Shown: positions 24,799 to 34,128, numbered from the stretch's first letter. The stretch: DNA of 48,114 bases from an uncultured Clostridium sp. (GCA_934717555.1 CAKUYY010000007.1:1-48114), one strand, 5' to 3'. Made by a program: numbers and translations. The notes: generated from the letters alone by a model not told the origin.

Positions 24799-25663
24799 AA
24801 CCAAAAATCTCACAAAATACTACAAAGATCAATGCGTGCTGGATTCCATCAACCTAACCTTTCAGGAAAATACCATTTACGGCTTGTTGGGAAGAAACGG
24901 GGCCGGCAAAACCACTCTGCTGAATATGATTTCCAACCGGGTCTTTCCTACTGGGGGAACCGTACTGATCGACGGGCAGGAGGCCCGGGAAAACGACGAC
25001 GCCCAGCAAAAGATCTTTTTTATGACAGAGCAGAACCTGTATCCCGAAAGAATGACGGTAAAGGAATGTTTCCATTGGACAGCGGCGTGTTATCCAGGGT
25101 TTGACCTGGAATACGCGAAATCCCTGTGTGAAAAATTTGGCCTTTCCCTAAAAAAGAGGATTCACTCCCTCTCCACCGGTTATCAATCTATCACCAAGAT
25201 CATCACGGCGTTGTCTACCCAGGCCCCCATCCTTCTGCTGGATGAACCTGTGCTGGGGCTGGATGCCAACCACCGGGATTTATTCTACAAAGAACTCCTG
25301 CAAAATTATATCGGCCACCCCAAAACCATTGTGTTATCCACCCATATCATTGAGGAGATCGCCGAACTTCTGGAACATGTGGTCATCGTCAAAGACAGAA
25401 AAGTGATAGTGGACGACAGCGTAGGCCATCTGTTGGAACAGGCTTATGAGGTATCGGGGCCGGCGGAAGCTGTGCGTACCTTCTCCTCTGGAAAACACGT
25501 TATCCATAAGCAAGACCTGGCCTCTTTTTCCAGCGTTTCCATCCTAGGGACCTGCAAAGCGGACGAAAAAAAGCAGGCGCAAGCAATGGGTCTGGAACTG
25601 GGAAAAATTGAATTGCAGAAACTGTTTATCCATCTTACCAATGGGGAGGAAAGGAACTTATGA
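24785..25663 (+). CDS. ABC transporter ATP-binding protein
   Basis: The 292-residue ATPase has Walker A GRNGAGKTT, Walker B ILLLDEPVLGLD and the switch His in VLSTHIIEE; the signature loop reads LSTGYQ rather than LSGGQ. It belongs to the multidrug/YtrB-like group. I chose the ATG at 24785, with GGAGG 9 bases upstream. Its stop and the permease start form an ATGA overlap. Together with the permease it is expected to expel a hydrophobic compound or act in envelope stress. Confidence 0.9.
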   Translation: MSVIETKNLTKYYKDQCVLDSINLTFQENTIYGLLGRNGAGKTTLLNMISNRVFPTGGTVLIDGQEARENDDAQQKIFFMTEQNLYPERMTVKECFHWTAACYPGFDLEYAKSLCEKFGLSLKKRIHSLSTGYQSITKIITALSTQAPILLLDEPVLGLDANHRDLFYKELLQNYIGHPKTIVLSTHIIEEIAELLEHVVIVKDRKVIVDDSVGHLLEQAYEVSGPAEAVRTFSSGKHVIHKQDLASFSSVSILGTCKADEKKQAQAMGLELGKIELQKLFIHLTNGEERNL

Positions 25664-26409
25664 GAACGCTTATTGTCACAAAATTTCAGATCCGCCGCAA
25701 TTTTTTCAGCGTCCTGATCTTTTATCTGGCCTATCTCTGTGTCATTTGCTTTTTATCCATCATGCGCGATGTTTTGGACGGATCCATTTCCGGAATGGAT
25801 ATCGCCTCGGCCGTCTTTCTTCTGGTAACGGGACTTTGCTGTTTTAAAGAAAGTTTCTATTTTTTCCAATCCTGTGGGGTATCCCGCTGTTCCTTTTATT
25901 GGGGTACTGTTCTGGCTGGAATCCCTTTCGCCTTCGGCATGGCGCTTGTTAACAGTGTACTAAACAGTATATATAACCTGTTTGTGCCGCATATTCTATT
26001 CCATGATTTGCTGTTCAGCAACGGCGGATTGCGAGATGCCCTGGACAAATCCCATGCGGGAGTATTGACGCCGCCTTCCTGGGACACCGCCAATTTTCTC
26101 CGTGGATTTCTATGGATGGTCGCCCTTTTCTTCTGCCTGTATTTTCTGGGCATGATGATATCCCTGATCTTCTACCGCAGCAATAAAATGTTAAAGGCAA
26201 CCATTGGCGCTGGGGCATGGTTATTGGTCATCGTGCTTCTCCCATTGTGTGTCTACTGGTTTCCTGGTTCCATGCAGGCTATCGGCCGTTTCCTGGCGGA
26301 AGTCTTCTTTACAAATGACCTGATTTCCGCTGGAAGCCTGATCGTCCTGGGTGTGCTTTTCGCGGGAGGCGCTTATCTGCTTCTCCGCCGCGCCGTGGTA
26401 AAACGGTAA
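25660..26409 (+). CDS. ABC transporter permease
   Basis: The 249-residue protein has about six hydrophobic helices and no soluble domain. It starts RTLIVTKFQIRRNFFSVLIF and ends in a short basic tail. It is translationally coupled to the ATPase and is clearly its membrane partner. The substrate is unknown. Confidence 0.82.
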   Translation: MRTLIVTKFQIRRNFFSVLIFYLAYLCVICFLSIMRDVLDGSISGMDIASAVFLLVTGLCCFKESFYFFQSCGVSRCSFYWGTVLAGIPFAFGMALVNSVLNSIYNLFVPHILFHDLLFSNGGLRDALDKSHAGVLTPPSWDTANFLRGFLWMVALFFCLYFLGMMISLIFYRSNKMLKATIGAGAWLLVIVLLPLCVYWFPGSMQAIGRFLAEVFFTNDLISAGSLIVLGVLFAGGAYLLLRRAVVKR

Positions 26410-26442
26410 ACCCATTCAACAGGAAATTTTACAGGATATCAT

Positions 26443-26491
26443 AAAAAAGAGAAAAACTTGTGCGCTGTGGCACACAGGTTTTCCTCTTTTC
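26443..26491. terminator. bidirectional terminator
   Basis: AAAAGAGAAAAACTTGTG pairs imperfectly with CACACAGGTTTTCCTCTTTT, with A and T runs at both ends. It separates the ABC operon from the convergent DNA glycosylase gene. Confidence 0.65.
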
Positions 26492-26548
26492 TACAATAAT
26501 TCAATGAAAACGAAAGAACCCAGGAAAGCCCTCCCGTAAATTCCCTTT

Positions 26549-27385
26549 TTATTGAAATAATTGGGGATGCATCCGGCTGTAATGGAACAGGTATTGCTGG
26601 GCGATCCCGGCATAGGGCCCGAAATCTTCCGGCGTTTTTCCCGGGAATAATGTGGCCATAGCCCGTTTCATCCATACATCCAATGGGAAGGCATCCAGGC
26701 GGTGCATGCCGTATAGGAGCACACATTCCGCCACCTTGGGCCCCACGCCTTTAATCCGCATCAGCTGTTCCCGGGCTTCTGGCAGCGGCATCAGTTGGAT
26801 TTTAAAAAGATCGATTTCCCCCTTTGCCACAAGCTGCGCGGCGGAAAGGATATAAGCGGCCCGGAAGCCGCACCGCAAAGGCTCTAGCTCTTCCGGGGAA
26901 AGGCCGCACAGCCGTTCCGCTTCCGGGAACGAATATCCGCCTCCGGGAATTGGGTCGCCAAAGCACTGGCATAGCCGGGCGATGATTCCTTTGATCCGGC
27001 TAATATTATTGTTTTGGGAAATAATAAAGGAACAAAGGGCCTCCCATGGTTCCTGTTTTAACACACGGATTCCCGGCGCAAACCGGGCGGCCTGCGCCAT
27101 CACAGGATCCCAGGCGCTCAATTGGCTCCTTACTGCCCCATAATCAAAGTCCAAATCAAAATATTCCCGCCAATATTTCTGGAAATCCTCTTCCCGCACC
27201 CCATCCAGCACAAAGGTATCCCCATCCTGATAAATATGAAGCTGCCTTTGAAAGGCAATCCCGCGAAAGGACCCGTCGGGCAAAGGGTCCCAGCGGAAAC
27301 ATTGGCCGCAATCCAGCGTTTCCGCCAGGTCAAAATCAGGCATATGGGGAAGCTCAATTCCCCGGGGCGTGATGTGGTATTGCAT
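26549..27385 (-). CDS. 8-oxoguanine DNA glycosylase, OGG1 type
   Basis: The 278-residue protein removes 8-oxoguanine from DNA and cuts the strand by beta-elimination. It has an N-terminal OGG domain (LAETLDCGQCFRW) and the HhH-GPD core: FIISQNNNISR, then IKGVGPKVAECVLLYG with the catalytic Lys217, then DAFPLDVWMKR with the activating Asp236. These positions match the Lys-Asp pair of human OGG1. It is a stand-alone gene facing the ABC operon. Identification is strong; whether it prefers 8-oxoG:C, as family members do, is assumed. Confidence 0.92.
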   Translation of the reverse strand: MQYHITPRGIELPHMPDFDLAETLDCGQCFRWDPLPDGSFRGIAFQRQLHIYQDGDTFVLDGVREEDFQKYWREYFDLDFDYGAVRSQLSAWDPVMAQAARFAPGIRVLKQEPWEALCSFIISQNNNISRIKGIIARLCQCFGDPIPGGGYSFPEAERLCGLSPEELEPLRCGFRAAYILSAAQLVAKGEIDLFKIQLMPLPEAREQLMRIKGVGPKVAECVLLYGMHRLDAFPLDVWMKRAMATLFPGKTPEDFGPYAGIAQQYLFHYSRMHPQLFQ

Positions 27386-27512
27386 AAAAGCCTCCTTTTC
27401 CTCACTATATTCTATCGTTGTAAAATGGTCTTATCCGCTCAACGTTTTTTTATTATACTCTATTTTTTCTTTTTATGATAGAATAAAACCAATTTCGACA
27501 GGGAGGCTAATC

Positions 27513-28214
27513 ATGATGCGAGAAGATATTTGTTCTATTCCAGTGAGCGAGGTTTTTGAACCCAAAGACGGATGTCCCCTGTGCCGCCTGCGGGATGTGT
27601 TGGAAGAAAGGATGACGGACTATATCACCGGCGCCGCCATGATGGAGCCGGATGTACGGATAGATACCAATCAAACAGGATTTTGCCATCGGCATTTTCA
27701 AAAGATGTTGGAAACCGGCAGCAGGCTTTCCAATGCTTTGCTGTTAGAAAGCCATTTAAAGCGGATAGAAACAGAAATTTTTCTGCTGGGGCAGTCCAAA
27801 ACACCGGGAAAAAAGCAATGGCAGCAAGCGGAAGAATTGGAGCACAGCTGTTTTGTCTGCCGCCAGGTGGAATGGGGAACCCTCCATATTGTGGAAACCC
27901 TGTATCAGCTGTGGCAGCGGGAGGAGGAGTTCCGTACCTTGTACCGGTCGCAGCCCTTTTTCTGTCTTCCTCATGCCGCACTTTTAATGAAAGGTGCGCA
28001 AAAACAAATGACCCGCGCAAACACAGCGGAATTTATACGTGTTACCGCTGAAATTGCGGGAAACTACCTTACCCAGGTTCGGAAAGATATCACCCACTTC
28101 TGTTCTATGTATGATTACCGCAATCAGGGGGGCGATTGGGGAACTTCAAAAGACGCCATTGATCGGGCGATTTTATACCTTACTTCCTATCCCGTTCCCA
28201 AGAAAAAAGAATAA
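27513..28214 (+). CDS. protein with duplicated CxxC...FCxxH motif (DUF6062-like)
   Basis: The 233-residue cytosolic protein has two copies of the same pattern: CPLC then FCHRHF about 50 residues later, and CFVC then FCLPHAA about 55 residues later. It looks like a duplicated metal-binding unit. I tentatively match it to DUF6062, which has no known function. I start it at the ATG at 27513 because GGGAGG stands 6 bases upstream; the open frame reaches back to 27369 but overlaps the glycosylase gene and lacks a ribosome site. Confidence 0.7.
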   Translation: MMREDICSIPVSEVFEPKDGCPLCRLRDVLEERMTDYITGAAMMEPDVRIDTNQTGFCHRHFQKMLETGSRLSNALLLESHLKRIETEIFLLGQSKTPGKKQWQQAEELEHSCFVCRQVEWGTLHIVETLYQLWQREEEFRTLYRSQPFFCLPHAALLMKGAQKQMTRANTAEFIRVTAEIAGNYLTQVRKDITHFCSMYDYRNQGGDWGTSKDAIDRAILYLTSYPVPKKKE

Positions 28215-28378
28215 TTCTTTTTTTCCACCGGTCTATGTTGAAACAGTTAAAAAATTTTGAGAAAGGAGATAAAAAGATAAATTTCGTGGATATTTTGCTA
28301 AATCCCAGCTTGACAAACAAAAAAATACAAATGGTTATGAAAAACCCAAAAATAAGTTTACATAATTTTATTCCCCTC

Positions 28379-28467
28379 TTTTCCACAATCCGACAATCCA
28401 CTGCTTTTTTTGCAAAAACTTTAACAATAGCGTAGAGTTTTTCACCTTTTCCACAGAGTTTTCCACA
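28379..28467 (+). other. three DnaA-box-like TTTTCCACA sites
   Basis: TTTTCCACA occurs at 28379-28387, 28447-28455 and 28459-28467, all in the same orientation, within a 400-base AT-rich gap that has no gene I can support. The consensus DnaA box is TTATCCACA, so each has one mismatch. No dnaA, dnaN or parB gene is in the window, so this is not shown to be an origin. Confidence 0.3.
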
Positions 28468-28620
28468 CCTTTTATGTAAACCTATCTAATTACCCATTGT
28501 ATAAATAGAATAATTCTAAGATGCTAATGGAATTTCTTGCGGGACTTTGGGAGCGTTGTATAAAGCTTCCAAAACGGGATCAAACTACCAATATCATGGT
28601 AATGAAGGGGCATGGTAGTT

Positions 28621-28881
28621 TTGATTAAAGGAATCAACCGGCATATTATTGAAATTACGGATACGGATAATGCGTATTATGAAAGGGCTCTTTTGGTACT
28701 AAAACCTGAATACGCCTCCGCTGAAAGGGAACTATTGGAAAAAGAGGCGCGAAAGGTCCTGAAAGATCTAGGCGCTCCATCCTCCATCAAACGAAGCAGC
28801 CGTATCTTTTACTGGATTTTTCGTCTGGGGACAGCCGCCATTCTGGGCGCAGGGATTACTGCTTTCATTCTTCTATTGTAA
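28621..28881 (+). CDS. small protein with C-terminal membrane helix
   Basis: The product is 86-89 residues long. It begins IKGINRHIIEITDTDNAYYE, has a basic middle (REVLKD-like helix with GAPSSIKRSS) and ends in one hydrophobic helix of about 20 residues. I see it as a tail-anchored membrane protein; the family appears conserved in this bacterial group, but I know no function. The start is uncertain: a TTG at 28621 fits the GGGG site better, while an ATG at 28612 sits too close to it. A hairpin with arms AAACTACCA and TGGTAGTTT covers the start region. Confidence 0.6.
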   Translation: MIKGINRHIIEITDTDNAYYERALLVLKPEYASAERELLEKEARKVLKDLGAPSSIKRSSRIFYWIFRLGTAAILGAGITAFILLL

Positions 28882-28950
28882 AAGTGTCCTTTTTGATTTA
28901 TTTTGCAACCGCCATAACAAGCGGAAATCTGGTGATATTTCTGATGAATA

Positions 28951-28999
28951 AAAAGGCAATGCCTTTTGTGGAAACACGAAAGCATTGCCTTTTTATTTG
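28951..28999 (+). terminator. terminator
   Basis: AAAAGGCAATGC and GCATTGCCTTTT form a 12-base-pair stem that ends in TTTTTATTTG. It follows the small membrane protein gene. Confidence 0.8.
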
Positions 29000-29111
29000 T
29001 TAAAAAATTTCCCCTTCCCCATATACCCTTAATGGAAAGAACTGGACCAGACATAGAAGTTGTAATTTCCCATATAAATGATAAAGAAGCCTTTATTAGG
29101 AGGGAAATACA

Positions 29112-29693
29112 ATGACGGAAGGGAAATGGAGACGTCTGGAATGGTGGGGGATCCCTCTGATCCTTTCCGCTATGATCGGATTGCATTATGGGTATCGCCT
29201 ATCCGGCGGGGCCATGTGGTCTATCCTGTTCGGTTCCGTAAACGAAAGCGCTTGGGAACATGTCAAAGCGCTGCTTTTGCCCTATTTGGCCTGGGCCGCC
29301 ATAGAATGGTGTGCCGTCCGTGTGCCGCTGCGCCGCATGGCTGTCGCCAAAGCCGCGGGCGCTTTCCTGATGGCGGGGGTCTTCATCAGTTTATATTTTC
29401 TGGAGTTCCTGATACCCGGCATTGACCAAAGGGCATGGCATCTTTTATGCGCATCCACCGCGGTCATATTGGCCCAAATCCTTTCGGAACGGATGATGGA
29501 TACTGGACTAAAAATCGAGGGCTGGGCGGTTGCGGCAGTTTTCTCTCTGGTCCTTTTGGCCGCTATGTATTTGGCTTTTACTGTAAATCCGCCAAAAATC
29601 ATTTTATTCCAAGATCCTGATACATTGGCTTACGGCCTTTTGCCCCGGCCTTTGGACAGCGGTATCTTGTTTGGCGAAGGGCTCCTTTCTTAA
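29112..29693 (+). CDS. membrane protein (DUF6512-like)
   Basis: The 193-residue protein has about six hydrophobic helices and the sequence LFGSVNESAWEHVKALLLPY near residue 40. That conserved polar motif between helices suggests DUF6512; no function is known. GGAGGG lies 9 bases before the ATG. The gene is followed by a hairpin that overlaps its stop codon. Confidence 0.72.
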   Translation: MTEGKWRRLEWWGIPLILSAMIGLHYGYRLSGGAMWSILFGSVNESAWEHVKALLLPYLAWAAIEWCAVRVPLRRMAVAKAAGAFLMAGVFISLYFLEFLIPGIDQRAWHLLCASTAVILAQILSERMMDTGLKIEGWAVAAVFSLVLLAAMYLAFTVNPPKIILFQDPDTLAYGLLPRPLDSGILFGEGLLS

Positions 29694-29713
29694 ACCAGAA
29701 AGGGGCTTTTTCC
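29677..29713 (+). terminator. terminator overlapping the end of the gene at 29112
   Basis: AAGGGCTCCTTTCT and AGAAAGGGGCTTTT pair around the stop codon and are followed by TTTTTCC. The stem is imperfect. Confidence 0.5.
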
Positions 29714-29935
29714 ATTCCGCCTCAAGAAACCCGTAAAAAAGAAGATCAGGACGCAATCTGTAGAATAGGAAAGAATTTTCCTTCATTTTTTCCGTGTAAT
29801 ATGTTATACTGATTGCATCATTGCCATAATAAATAACGCGATTTCCATTGAAACATTTCTGGAATAAAGCATGCTTTTCCATTGGGGCATATGGGCCGGA
29901 AAAGTTGGGAAAGAAAGATAAGGAGTTTAGCAGGC

Positions 29936-30703
29936 ATGGCGGAATATAGGAACCGTAGGGAAGAAGAGATTATCGCGGGACGCAACGCTGTTTTGGAGGC
30001 GTTGCGTTCCAACAGGCCAATAGACAGCATTTTACTGGCCAGGGGCAATCGTACCGGTGCGTTAGGAATGGTAGCGGCAAAAGCAAAGGATCAAGGGATC
30101 GCTGTAAAAGAAGTAGATAGCCGTAAGCTTGACCACTTATGTGCCGGGGCGCCGCACCAGGGGGTCGTGGCCTTAGCGGCCGCCCATGAGTATGCCCGGG
30201 TGGAGGACATCCTTGCCTTGGCGGAACAGCGGGGGGAACCGCCCTTCCTCATTGTGGCGGATGAGCTGGAAGATCCCCACAATTTGGGAGCTATCATCCG
30301 TACAGCGGAATGCGCAGGAGCCCATGGGGTTATTATTCCCCGCCGCAGGGCTGCGGGGCTCACCTATGCGGTGGGAAAAGCCAGCGCCGGCGCTATTGAA
30401 TATCTGCCGGTGGCGCGGGTGACCAATATCGCTTCCACTTTAGAAGACCTGAAAAAAAAGGGCGTTTGGATTTTCGGTACGGATATGCACGGGGAAACCT
30501 GGTGCCAAGCGGATCTCACCGGAGCTATCGCCTTGGTGATCGGAAATGAAGGCACCGGCATTAGCCGCCTGGTCAAGGAAAAATGTGATGTCATGCTCTC
30601 ACTGCCCATGCAGGGACAGATTTCCTCTTTGAACGCGTCTGTAGCCGCCGGCGTGATGATGTATGAAATCGCGCGGCAACGACTGGGTTTGAAAACCCGC
30701 TAG
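29936..30703 (+). CDS. rlmB: 23S rRNA (guanosine-2'-O)-methyltransferase RlmB
   Basis: This TrmH/SpoU-family enzyme of 255 residues has an N-terminal RNA-binding domain (IIAGRNAVLEALRSNRPID) and the SPOUT domain. Its motifs are ADELEDPHNLGAIIRTAECAG, the knot loop IALVIGNEGTGISRLV and the final SLPMQGQISSLNASVAAGV. It 2'-O-methylates a guanosine in 23S rRNA using S-adenosylmethionine. I use the ATG at 29936, with AAGGAG 10 bases upstream, not the TTG at 29882. The degenerate P-type ATPase gene follows after 13 bases. Confidence 0.92.
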   Translation: MAEYRNRREEEIIAGRNAVLEALRSNRPIDSILLARGNRTGALGMVAAKAKDQGIAVKEVDSRKLDHLCAGAPHQGVVALAAAHEYARVEDILALAEQRGEPPFLIVADELEDPHNLGAIIRTAECAGAHGVIIPRRRAAGLTYAVGKASAGAIEYLPVARVTNIASTLEDLKKKGVWIFGTDMHGETWCQADLTGAIALVIGNEGTGISRLVKEKCDVMLSLPMQGQISSLNASVAAGVMMYEIARQRLGLKTR

Positions 30704-30716
30704 GGGGTGTGTATGC

Positions 30717-33700
30717 ATGAAAGAATGGGAAAAACAGCAGGAGGATACCAACCCCTCCCGTGAAACAGCGCAATATTCCCTGGAAAATCTTTTGCATCAG
30801 TCTCAGGGAGAAAATCATCCACAGCCTATACGGCTCCAACCGTCTGCCGGGAAAACAGAGGAGGGAAAAGGCGTTTCCAGCAAGCCAATAGAAAAAAATC
30901 CTTCTAGGCAAAAACAATTAGATGTCACAGAGAAGGACTCTGTACCAGAGCCTGCTAAGAAACGGCCTGCCTTTTGGAAAGTAAAAAATCCCATACAAAC
31001 GCTGCGCCAGCATTGGGAAGAATCCAATCGCGACGAGGAACCGGACGAAATGGAACGCATTTATGGCACCCGTTCCATGTTGCATCCTGTGGACTCCGGG
31101 GAAGCTTCCGAAAAAAAGCCCTTAACCCCAGAATTTGGATATCTGTTTGAAAAAACAGATCATGTCCAGGACGATTCCTTGTTCTCCCACTCCCCCAAAG
31201 AGGAAAAGGCCCCCGCTCCCAGTCTTTTTTTCCAAGAAAAAAAGGAAGAGGAACAAAGCCAGCCCGTTGAGGACGCGGATAAGAACCCAGCCGTCTCCTG
31301 CGTTCAGGAAAAAAATATGGGCAAGGAGAAAGAAAAGGACCAGCCATCTATTTCCCGTAAAATAGAAAAAAATGTTCTTCCCGAGGAAGGGAATCCCCTC
31401 ATCTCCTCCTTGCATCCTGTTCGGAAAGGCTCCCGTCCTTCTAAAAAACAGGAAGCCCTTGTTCATGAAAAAAAACCTTCTGAACCTCTCGGAAAAGAAA
31501 ACTTGAAACAAGGAACCCCTCTAAAATTAGAAAAAGAATTGGAAAAGCATCCTGCTGCTGAGACGCCCAAAGCGCAGCCTTCCATTCCGGATAAAAAGGC
31601 TGAAAGCCTTCCCCATCGGGCAAAACCGGACAAAACAAGCGTCCGCACAGAACCCGAACCTCAAAGCAAAGAGGAAAAATCCGCACACAAGGAAAATTCT
31701 TCTCCAGATAAAAATACAAAAGGCACTTCCGTCCCCGCTAGCCGTTATGAAGCTTTATTTGGGAAGGCACAGCCTGCACCCTCAAAAGGCCAGAAATCTG
31801 GTCCTTCTATTTTAGAAGGGAATAACAAGAAACATAAGGGAGAAAAGCCCCTTTATACAGTCAGGCACCGGTCTCCTCTCATCCTTTTGGAGGCGGAAGA
31901 AATGCAGGAAGCCCTAAAGGATGAATTTGAGGAATATCATCGCTCTCAGAAAAAAGAGCCTGAAATGGTGGAGCCCGTCCCCGCAAAGAAGAAAAAAAAG
32001 CCAAAAAAAGAAAAATCGCCTGAAAAAAAAGACCGGTTTTCTATTTTTGGGGAGAAAGAACCGGAGGAAGCATCCGGCCCCTCCCCAGTATCTCCGTCTC
32101 TCCCTGCCCTGGAGGACTATACCAGCCCCGATGACGCCTTTTCTGTAAAGGCTGATCTCATTGATCGGATGCGCTCGCTGATTCTGCGTACGGTGGTTAC
32201 CGGGATCATGTCTTTCCTTGGCATTATCGCCACCCTTTTATTCGCTTTGCCTATCCCTTCTCTTGAAATATTACACACCAACGCCTATTGGTATTTGGCT
32301 TTAAATCTCGTTTTACTGGCCATTTCAGCTGGCGTTTGCTATGTCCCCATAAAGGAAGGGGGTAAGGCCCTGCTCCGGCTGAAAGGGAATTCGGACAGCG
32401 CCATCTCCTTCGCCGTATGGGTCACGCTCATTCATGGGATCGTAGCTTTCTTCTCTTCTTATACCTATCTACAGAAATCCCTGAGCGTTTACGGCTGCCT
32501 GGCAACCTTGGGGCTTTTCCTCAACTCCTGGGGGAAACTTATCATGGTGCGCCGTATTTACTCCAACTTTAAGTTTGTGGCCTATCCGGAAACCAAGCAT
32601 GTGGTAAAGATTATTTCCGACGAATCCTTCGCTGAAAAGCTGTGCCGTGGGATGGGATTGCAAAAGTCTATTATCGCCTATGACAAGCCTGTAGGATTTC
32701 TCAGTAATTTCTTAAGGCTTTCCTATGAACCGGACCCCAGCGAAAAATTGGCGGGAAAACTGGCCCCCGTGGGCGTTTTGGCCTCGTTTGCCGTGGCCGC
32801 CATGGCATTGCTGTTTTCGCAGGATATCCAGTCCACGCTGGCCGCGCTGTCCATCAGCGCTTGTATTTGTGTACCCATGTGCTGCGTGCCCGCGGTAAAC
32901 CTGCTTATCCGCGGTGCCTGTAAGCGCGCCCTGGATATGGGGGCCATGCTGGTAGGATATCCTGGAGTGCGCCAGTTCGCCGATACCAACGCCGTCATCC
33001 TGGATGCGAACCAGCTTTATCCGGAAGGCAGCGTTATCCTTCATGGCATCAAGGGATTCAGCGGGGAACGCATTGACCAGGCGATTTTAGAAGCCGGCGC
33101 GGTGCTGACCAAAGCCAAAGTCCCGATAGCTTCCACCTTTGACCAGATTATCAAGGGGAAAGGCGACCTGTTCCCCAAGGTGGACAGCGTCTCCTATGAA
33201 GACGAAAAAGGGGTCATCGGCTGGGTGGGGGGCCGCCGGGTACTGGTGGGCAACCGGAAATTGCTGGAGGACCACGGCATCACTCCCCCTGAACGCAGTT
33301 TTGAGGAACAATATCAACAAGATGGACGGCAGATTACCTATCTGGCTACCGCGGGCGAACTGCGGGCGATGTTCGTCACCTCTTATATCCCAAATGAAAA
33401 ACTTATGGCCCAAATGAGGAAACTGGAATCGGAAGGGATCTGTTTCCTCATCCGTACCAACGATCCCAATGTAACGGCTCAAATGGTATCGGACCACTTC
33501 CATGTCTATTATCGGTCGGTGCGTATTTTGTCGGATCAGTTGTCCCAAAGGCTGGAAGAGGAACAAGAAGAAGAAAAAACAGCACGGGCATATCTGGCGA
33601 TCCGCGGAAAACGTCCCGCTGCGATGCAAAGGCTTTTGCTTTCCTGCATCCGCGTGCGAAACAAAATTACGCTTTCCCTTATGCTGCAAAGCATTGCCGT

Positions 33701-33836
33701 GGTTTTGGGGTTTGTGTTGACAGCGTTCCTGATTATTGCCTCCGGGCTCGCCCAGCTTGGCACGTTAGAAATGCTGATTTATACCCTTTTTTGGATCTTG
33801 GCGGTCTTGATTGTCCCATGTATCCATAAGCCCTGA
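30717..33836 (+). CDS. degenerate P-type ATPase-like membrane protein with long disordered N-terminus
   Basis: Residues 1 to about 480 are rich in Lys, Glu, Pro and Ser and look disordered. From about 489 there are hydrophobic helices. The region SACICVPMCCVP resembles the CPC helix of P1B ATPases, followed by ADTNAVILDANQLYPEGS at the place of the phosphorylation motif. Here Asp763 remains but KTGT is replaced by ANQL. A nucleotide-binding-domain-like GWVGGRRVLVGN and RTNDPNVTA (for TGD) follow; the GDGxND motif is missing. Two more helices end the protein. I infer a non-pumping pseudo-ATPase. It lies 13 bases after rlmB and is followed by a terminator. Confidence 0.75.
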   Translation: MKEWEKQQEDTNPSRETAQYSLENLLHQSQGENHPQPIRLQPSAGKTEEGKGVSSKPIEKNPSRQKQLDVTEKDSVPEPAKKRPAFWKVKNPIQTLRQHWEESNRDEEPDEMERIYGTRSMLHPVDSGEASEKKPLTPEFGYLFEKTDHVQDDSLFSHSPKEEKAPAPSLFFQEKKEEEQSQPVEDADKNPAVSCVQEKNMGKEKEKDQPSISRKIEKNVLPEEGNPLISSLHPVRKGSRPSKKQEALVHEKKPSEPLGKENLKQGTPLKLEKELEKHPAAETPKAQPSIPDKKAESLPHRAKPDKTSVRTEPEPQSKEEKSAHKENSSPDKNTKGTSVPASRYEALFGKAQPAPSKGQKSGPSILEGNNKKHKGEKPLYTVRHRSPLILLEAEEMQEALKDEFEEYHRSQKKEPEMVEPVPAKKKKKPKKEKSPEKKDRFSIFGEKEPEEASGPSPVSPSLPALEDYTSPDDAFSVKADLIDRMRSLILRTVVTGIMSFLGIIATLLFALPIPSLEILHTNAYWYLALNLVLLAISAGVCYVPIKEGGKALLRLKGNSDSAISFAVWVTLIHGIVAFFSSYTYLQKSLSVYGCLATLGLFLNSWGKLIMVRRIYSNFKFVAYPETKHVVKIISDESFAEKLCRGMGLQKSIIAYDKPVGFLSNFLRLSYEPDPSEKLAGKLAPVGVLASFAVAAMALLFSQDIQSTLAALSISACICVPMCCVPAVNLLIRGACKRALDMGAMLVGYPGVRQFADTNAVILDANQLYPEGSVILHGIKGFSGERIDQAILEAGAVLTKAKVPIASTFDQIIKGKGDLFPKVDSVSYEDEKGVIGWVGGRRVLVGNRKLLEDHGITPPERSFEEQYQQDGRQITYLATAGELRAMFVTSYIPNEKLMAQMRKLESEGICFLIRTNDPNVTAQMVSDHFHVYYRSVRILSDQLSQRLEEEQEEEKTARAYLAIRGKRPAAMQRLLLSCIRVRNKITLSLMLQSIAVVLGFVLTAFLIIASGLAQLGTLEMLIYTLFWILAVLIVPCIHKP

Positions 33837-33902
33837 ATCATAACGGCGGTCCATTTTCCCTTTCAGCAGGATTCCCGGTTTTTAAGAGATTTTTCTTAAT
33901 CT

Positions 33903-33950
33903 CAGCGTTCCCTGCCGCCCCAGGCGGCGATGGGGAACGCTGTTTTTTTA
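33903..33950 (+). terminator. terminator
   Basis: CAGCGTTCCC and GGGAACGCTG, with an inner GCCGCC/GGCGGC stem, are followed by TTTTTTTATTG. It closes the rlmB and pseudo-ATPase transcript. The rest of the gap to 34128 shows no gene. Confidence 0.88.
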
Positions 33951-34128
33951 TTGTTTTCTATTACCAATTTCCTTTTGCCGGCTCATTAGGCTTCCATTGT
34001 TTCGTAAAAGACAAAAGCGCTTTATAGATAGCTCCGTTTTGCATGGTTTCTGGGGATAATCCCCTGATTTCGGGAGAAAATACTGGATAGAAAACGACTT
34101 TCCATCAGATACAATGGAGGATTCCAGT

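Noticed and set aside
28235..28435. 66-codon Lys/Asn-rich frame after the DUF6062-like gene
   Set aside because: It runs through AT-rich DNA, has no family, and the in-frame ATG lacks a ribosome site.
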